This document shows positions 61,784-64,000 of a stretch of 64,000 nucleotides of DNA, piece after piece. Every line of letters starts with the position of its first letter. The stretch's first letter is position 1. Location of the stretch: the NCBI RefSeq assembly GCF_003014575.1, contig NZ_PYGF01000002.1, positions 62,001 through 126,000 of the forward strand, given 5' to 3'. The notes under the pieces are model-generated. The model was not told the DNA's origin. It searched no databases and saw only the letters and a list, made by a program, of their open reading frames with translations. Origin of the DNA: Cecembia rubra. Its GTDB lineage: Bacteria > Bacteroidota > Bacteroidia > Cytophagales > Cyclobacteriaceae. Made by a program: the position numbers and the translations under genes.

Positions 61784-62843
61784 TTTCCTGAGGTTTCATT
61801 AAAGGTTTTACCCAAGTAAATACAGCGGAAATGGGGTAATGATCAGAATAATCTACCTCTTTGTGGGTTTTAAATTGTTGGATAATCAGTGGTTCATCGT
61901 AAAAAATATTGTCAATTCTTAAGAAAAAAAGCACTTTGTTGTAGGTGAAGCCAAAACCACTTCCAGCTTCTTCAAAGGCATTTTTCATATTTTTCCGAAG
62001 GTTGAAATAGGTATAGCTATAAGGCATGTCATTAAAGTCTCCCACCAAGATATTCACATAAGGACTATTACGCATATGTTCTTCCAGAATCCCTAGTTGG
62101 GATGCCCTGGTCACTTGCCCTCTTTTTAATTTTCTGAGTGTTTGTCGGTAATTTTCTTTTATTCCATCCAGGTTATTGAGATTTTCAGATTCTATGCTCA
62201 TTGACTCCAAATGGGCATTGTAGATTCGTATGGTATCTTTGTCGACCTTGATATCTGCGAATATGACGCCATTATTGCGCTGTGTATCAAAGACTTTTCC
62301 TTCATTGATTATGGGGTACCGGCTGAAAATGGCCATGCCGTAGGATCTTGACCGTGGTTTGCCCTCGATGATCTGATAGCTATATTCATAGCCCAATTCG
62401 TTGCCTAAAAGTTTTGTGGTGTTTCTGGAAGGGGTTGTAGGGTCCTGATAAAACTCCTGAAAACATTTGATGTCTGAGGGATTTTCCTGAAGCCATTTGA
62501 TAACGTTTTTATTGTTTTCCCGCCAATCCCCGTTTTTGTCGTAGGCAAATAAGGCCACATTGTAGCTTAGAACAGATAATCCTTCCTGGTCGTCTGCTTT
62601 TTTGGGAAACTGATAGGTTATTCCAATAAATTTCCAACCTATAATAATGGCCAATAATGGGACTATCGCCAATTTGCGTCTTGCCAAAAGAAGCAGGATG
62701 AAGAAAAGCCCGTTGATCAACAATAACAACGGAATGGTAAGAGTAATCAGCCCGACATAGGGAAAAAATTCAGGGGATATATAGACACTATAAAACAGTG
62801 CCAAAGAGACCAAAAATAGGAGAACTGTAATGAACCTGATCAT
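61767..62843 (-). CDS. Endonuclease/exonuclease/phosphatase-family membrane protein
   Basis: A 358-residue protein with about three N-terminal transmembrane helices (5-22, 28-58, 66-82), followed by an EEP domain. Catalytic patterns: LSYNVALFAYD near 95, IKCFQEFYQD (metal-binding Glu), IYNAHLESMS, VNILVGDFNDMPYSYTYF (NxGDFN) and the closing YSDHYPISAVF with the catalytic Asp-His. The family spans DNases, sphingomyelinases and lipid phosphatases; this membrane-anchored type is common in Bacteroidota and its substrate is unknown. Its last 17 bases overlap the exporter gene tail-to-tail. Confidence 0.85.
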   Translation of the reverse strand: MIRFITVLLFLVSLALFYSVYISPEFFPYVGLITLTIPLLLLINGLFFILLLLARRKLAIVPLLAIIIGWKFIGITYQFPKKADDQEGLSVLSYNVALFAYDKNGDWRENNKNVIKWLQENPSDIKCFQEFYQDPTTPSRNTTKLLGNELGYEYSYQIIEGKPRSRSYGMAIFSRYPIINEGKVFDTQRNNGVIFADIKVDKDTIRIYNAHLESMSIESENLNNLDGIKENYRQTLRKLKRGQVTRASQLGILEEHMRNSPYVNILVGDFNDMPYSYTYFNLRKNMKNAFEEAGSGFGFTYNKVLFFLRIDNIFYDEPLIIQQFKTHKEVDYSDHYPISAVFTWVKPLMKPQEINSED

Positions 62844-62970
62844 GAAACACCTTTGAGAATTCGAAAGTATTGTTTAAACAAGCTGAATGCAAGTTTTTGA
62901 ATTAAACCGATCAAAATAAACCGAAAATTTTCTTCATTTCCCAAGAGCACTGACCTAGGTAATAGAGACA

Positions 62971-63053
62971 GAAAACCTGCCAGGTTTTTTAAAATACGAC
63001 CCAATTTCAATTTTTTTAAATGAATTTGGTGTAGAAACCTGGCAGGTGTTTTC
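62971..63053. repeat. Inverted repeat downstream of the M24 gene, possible terminator
   Basis: GAAAACCTGCCAGGTTT (62971-62987) and its near complement AAACCTGGCAGGTGTTTTC (63035-63053) bracket inner arms CCAATTTCA and TGAATTTGG that also nearly pair. Each outer arm is itself a small palindrome around CCTGSCAGG. On the lower strand it starts 25 bases after the stop at 63078. Confidence 0.55.
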
Positions 63054-63077
63054 TTAAAGAAAATTTGCGTTTTTGAA

Positions 63078-63998
63078 TTATTTGATCAATATCAATTCTT
63101 CCTGTGGTGCGATCAGGTATCTCGCTCCATCTGTGGTCACCACAGCAGTCTCTTCGACGGACATGGTCTTAGTGCCACCATTAGGCAATTTCCAGGCATG
63201 AAATCCGTCAAAAGCAAAGAGCATTCCTTCTTTCAAAGGTTTTACCGCTGTTGGTCTCACGCTTGGATCAGGCAGTAATCCTCCTCCAAGACTTGGCCCA
63301 ATATCGTGCGCCACATAACCTACAGGATGCCCGGTACTCCACATTACAGGTTCGGAACCTCTTTCAGCCATCCAGTCTCTTTGGGCTTTATCCACTTGGT
63401 AACCCAATACTCCGGGCTTCATGGCAGCCAAAGCAATCCTATTACCACCAATAGAAGATTCAAAATAATATTGTACAGAGTCTGGTGCTTGTGTTTCCCC
63501 TTCTCTAAGAACATAAGCAAATCTTTGGATATCAGACACCCACATGTCCCAAACCCGGATTCCAAAATCAATCTGAATAACATCTCCAGGCATGATTACC
63601 TTGTCGGTTGCATGCGAATGACCTCTGTCCACTCCCGAGTTCACATTAGGGTTCTGATCAGGATGCCAGGCATCAGCCACTCCATATTCCTCCATCTTGC
63701 TCTTCAAAAATTTAGCGATGTCTGCATCAGTACTTACTCCAGGCCTGACCTGTGCATAGGCTTCATATTGCCATTGAGAGGTCAGTTCAGCGGCTTTGGT
63801 CATGATCTCTACTTCTGCCGGTAACTTGACGGACAGCCATTCATAAATCAGTTCGTCTGCAGAAACCAACCTGCTCGCTTGTGGTCCTAAAGCCCTTTCC
63901 AGTTCAAGTTTCTGGGTATAACTAAGTCCATCTGCCAGTGCGTTGTCATTTGAGAAATTGACTGCGATTTTATTAAAATTCCTTCCCAAAATAAGCAT
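63078..63998 (-). CDS. M24-family (Xaa-Pro-type) aminopeptidase, N-terminus outside window
   Basis: The last 306 residues of a pita-bread-fold metallopeptidase; the frame continues past the right edge, so the start given is only where the window ends. The dinuclear metal ligands are all visible: Asp in VIQIDFGIRVWD, Asp in VSDIQRFAYV, His in GHPVGYVAHDIGP, Glu-type site in FAFDGFHAWKLP region and Glu in MSVEETAVVTTDG. The related PepP/Xaa-Pro enzymes are about 440-600 residues, so a large N-terminal domain is missing from view. In many Bacteroidota this type is exported. Substrate presumably peptides with proline in second place. Confidence 0.88.
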   Translation of the reverse strand: MLILGRNFNKIAVNFSNDNALADGLSYTQKLELERALGPQASRLVSADELIYEWLSVKLPAEVEIMTKAAELTSQWQYEAYAQVRPGVSTDADIAKFLKSKMEEYGVADAWHPDQNPNVNSGVDRGHSHATDKVIMPGDVIQIDFGIRVWDMWVSDIQRFAYVLREGETQAPDSVQYYFESSIGGNRIALAAMKPGVLGYQVDKAQRDWMAERGSEPVMWSTGHPVGYVAHDIGPSLGGGLLPDPSVRPTAVKPLKEGMLFAFDGFHAWKLPNGGTKTMSVEETAVVTTDGARYLIAPQEELILIK

Positions 63999-64000
63999 AG

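Overview
The window is ordinary chromosome of a member of the Bacteroidota, most likely Cytophagales and probably Cyclobacteriaceae (Algoriphagus/Cyclobacterium-like). The clues are low-to-moderate GC, promoters of the TAnnTTTG type, few Shine-Dalgarno sites, the sufBCDSE gene order, a BlaI/M56 pair, an MG2/TonB-plug secreted protein and many signal-peptide or lipobox proteins. I see no rRNA, tRNA, CRISPR array, prophage, plasmid gene or intact insertion sequence. About 50 real genes fill it. The first and last (positions 3-1952 and 63078-63998) run off the window.

Layout. 3-4045 (+): three exported proteins (MG2/plug protein, unknown beta-rich protein, DsrE-family protein). 4042-9523 (-): RNase HII, GH63 glucosidase, a glycosyltransferase and an LpxH-like metallophosphoesterase. 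9771-10238 (+): a lipoprotein. 10288-13003 (-): a histidine kinase and sigma-54 regulator pair. 13213 (+): an FKBP isomerase. 13694-17903 (-): LpxH with a small secreted partner, FtsH, RsfS. 17995-20153 (+): BirA and AhcY. 20421-28566 (-): a decayed gene, esterase, cytochrome-like lipoprotein, RsmE, DEAD-box helicase with a long leader, acyl-CoA-binding protein, a membrane protein, citrate synthase and a bacilliredoxin. 28592-34214 (-): sufB-C-D-S-E-T, with the bacilliredoxin as probable last operon gene. 34502 (-): Lrp/AsnC regulator. 35349-40855 (+): a small TonB-like protein and two secreted peptidases (M14, S9). 41050-43687 (-): NlpE/META lipoprotein and formate-THF ligase. 43844-45951 (+): BlaI repressor and M56 protease.

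The right third holds two sugar loci. The first is a xylan-side locus of two diverging pairs: GH10 xylanase with GH67 alpha-glucuronidase (-), and a sodium:solute symporter with xylulokinase (+). The second is a fructan locus (-): GH32 hydrolase, MFS sugar porter, fructokinase. Between them sits an AAA+/DUF4143 ATPase with a strong palindrome in its promoter. After them come thymidylate synthase, an RND/MMPL exporter, an EEP-family hydrolase and an M24 peptidase.

I found no convincing large undescribed system. The signals most worth following are small. They are a BlaI operator lying exactly on the -7 element of blaI, a perfect palindrome at the -33 region of the DUF4143 ATPase with a related orphan palindrome 5.6 kb away, a MITE-like element inside the fructan operon, a REP-like palindrome cluster, two gene remnants, and an M14 peptidase whose usual third zinc histidine appears to be aspartate. 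Operator, promoter and family calls come from reading motifs by eye; no database search or folding program was run.
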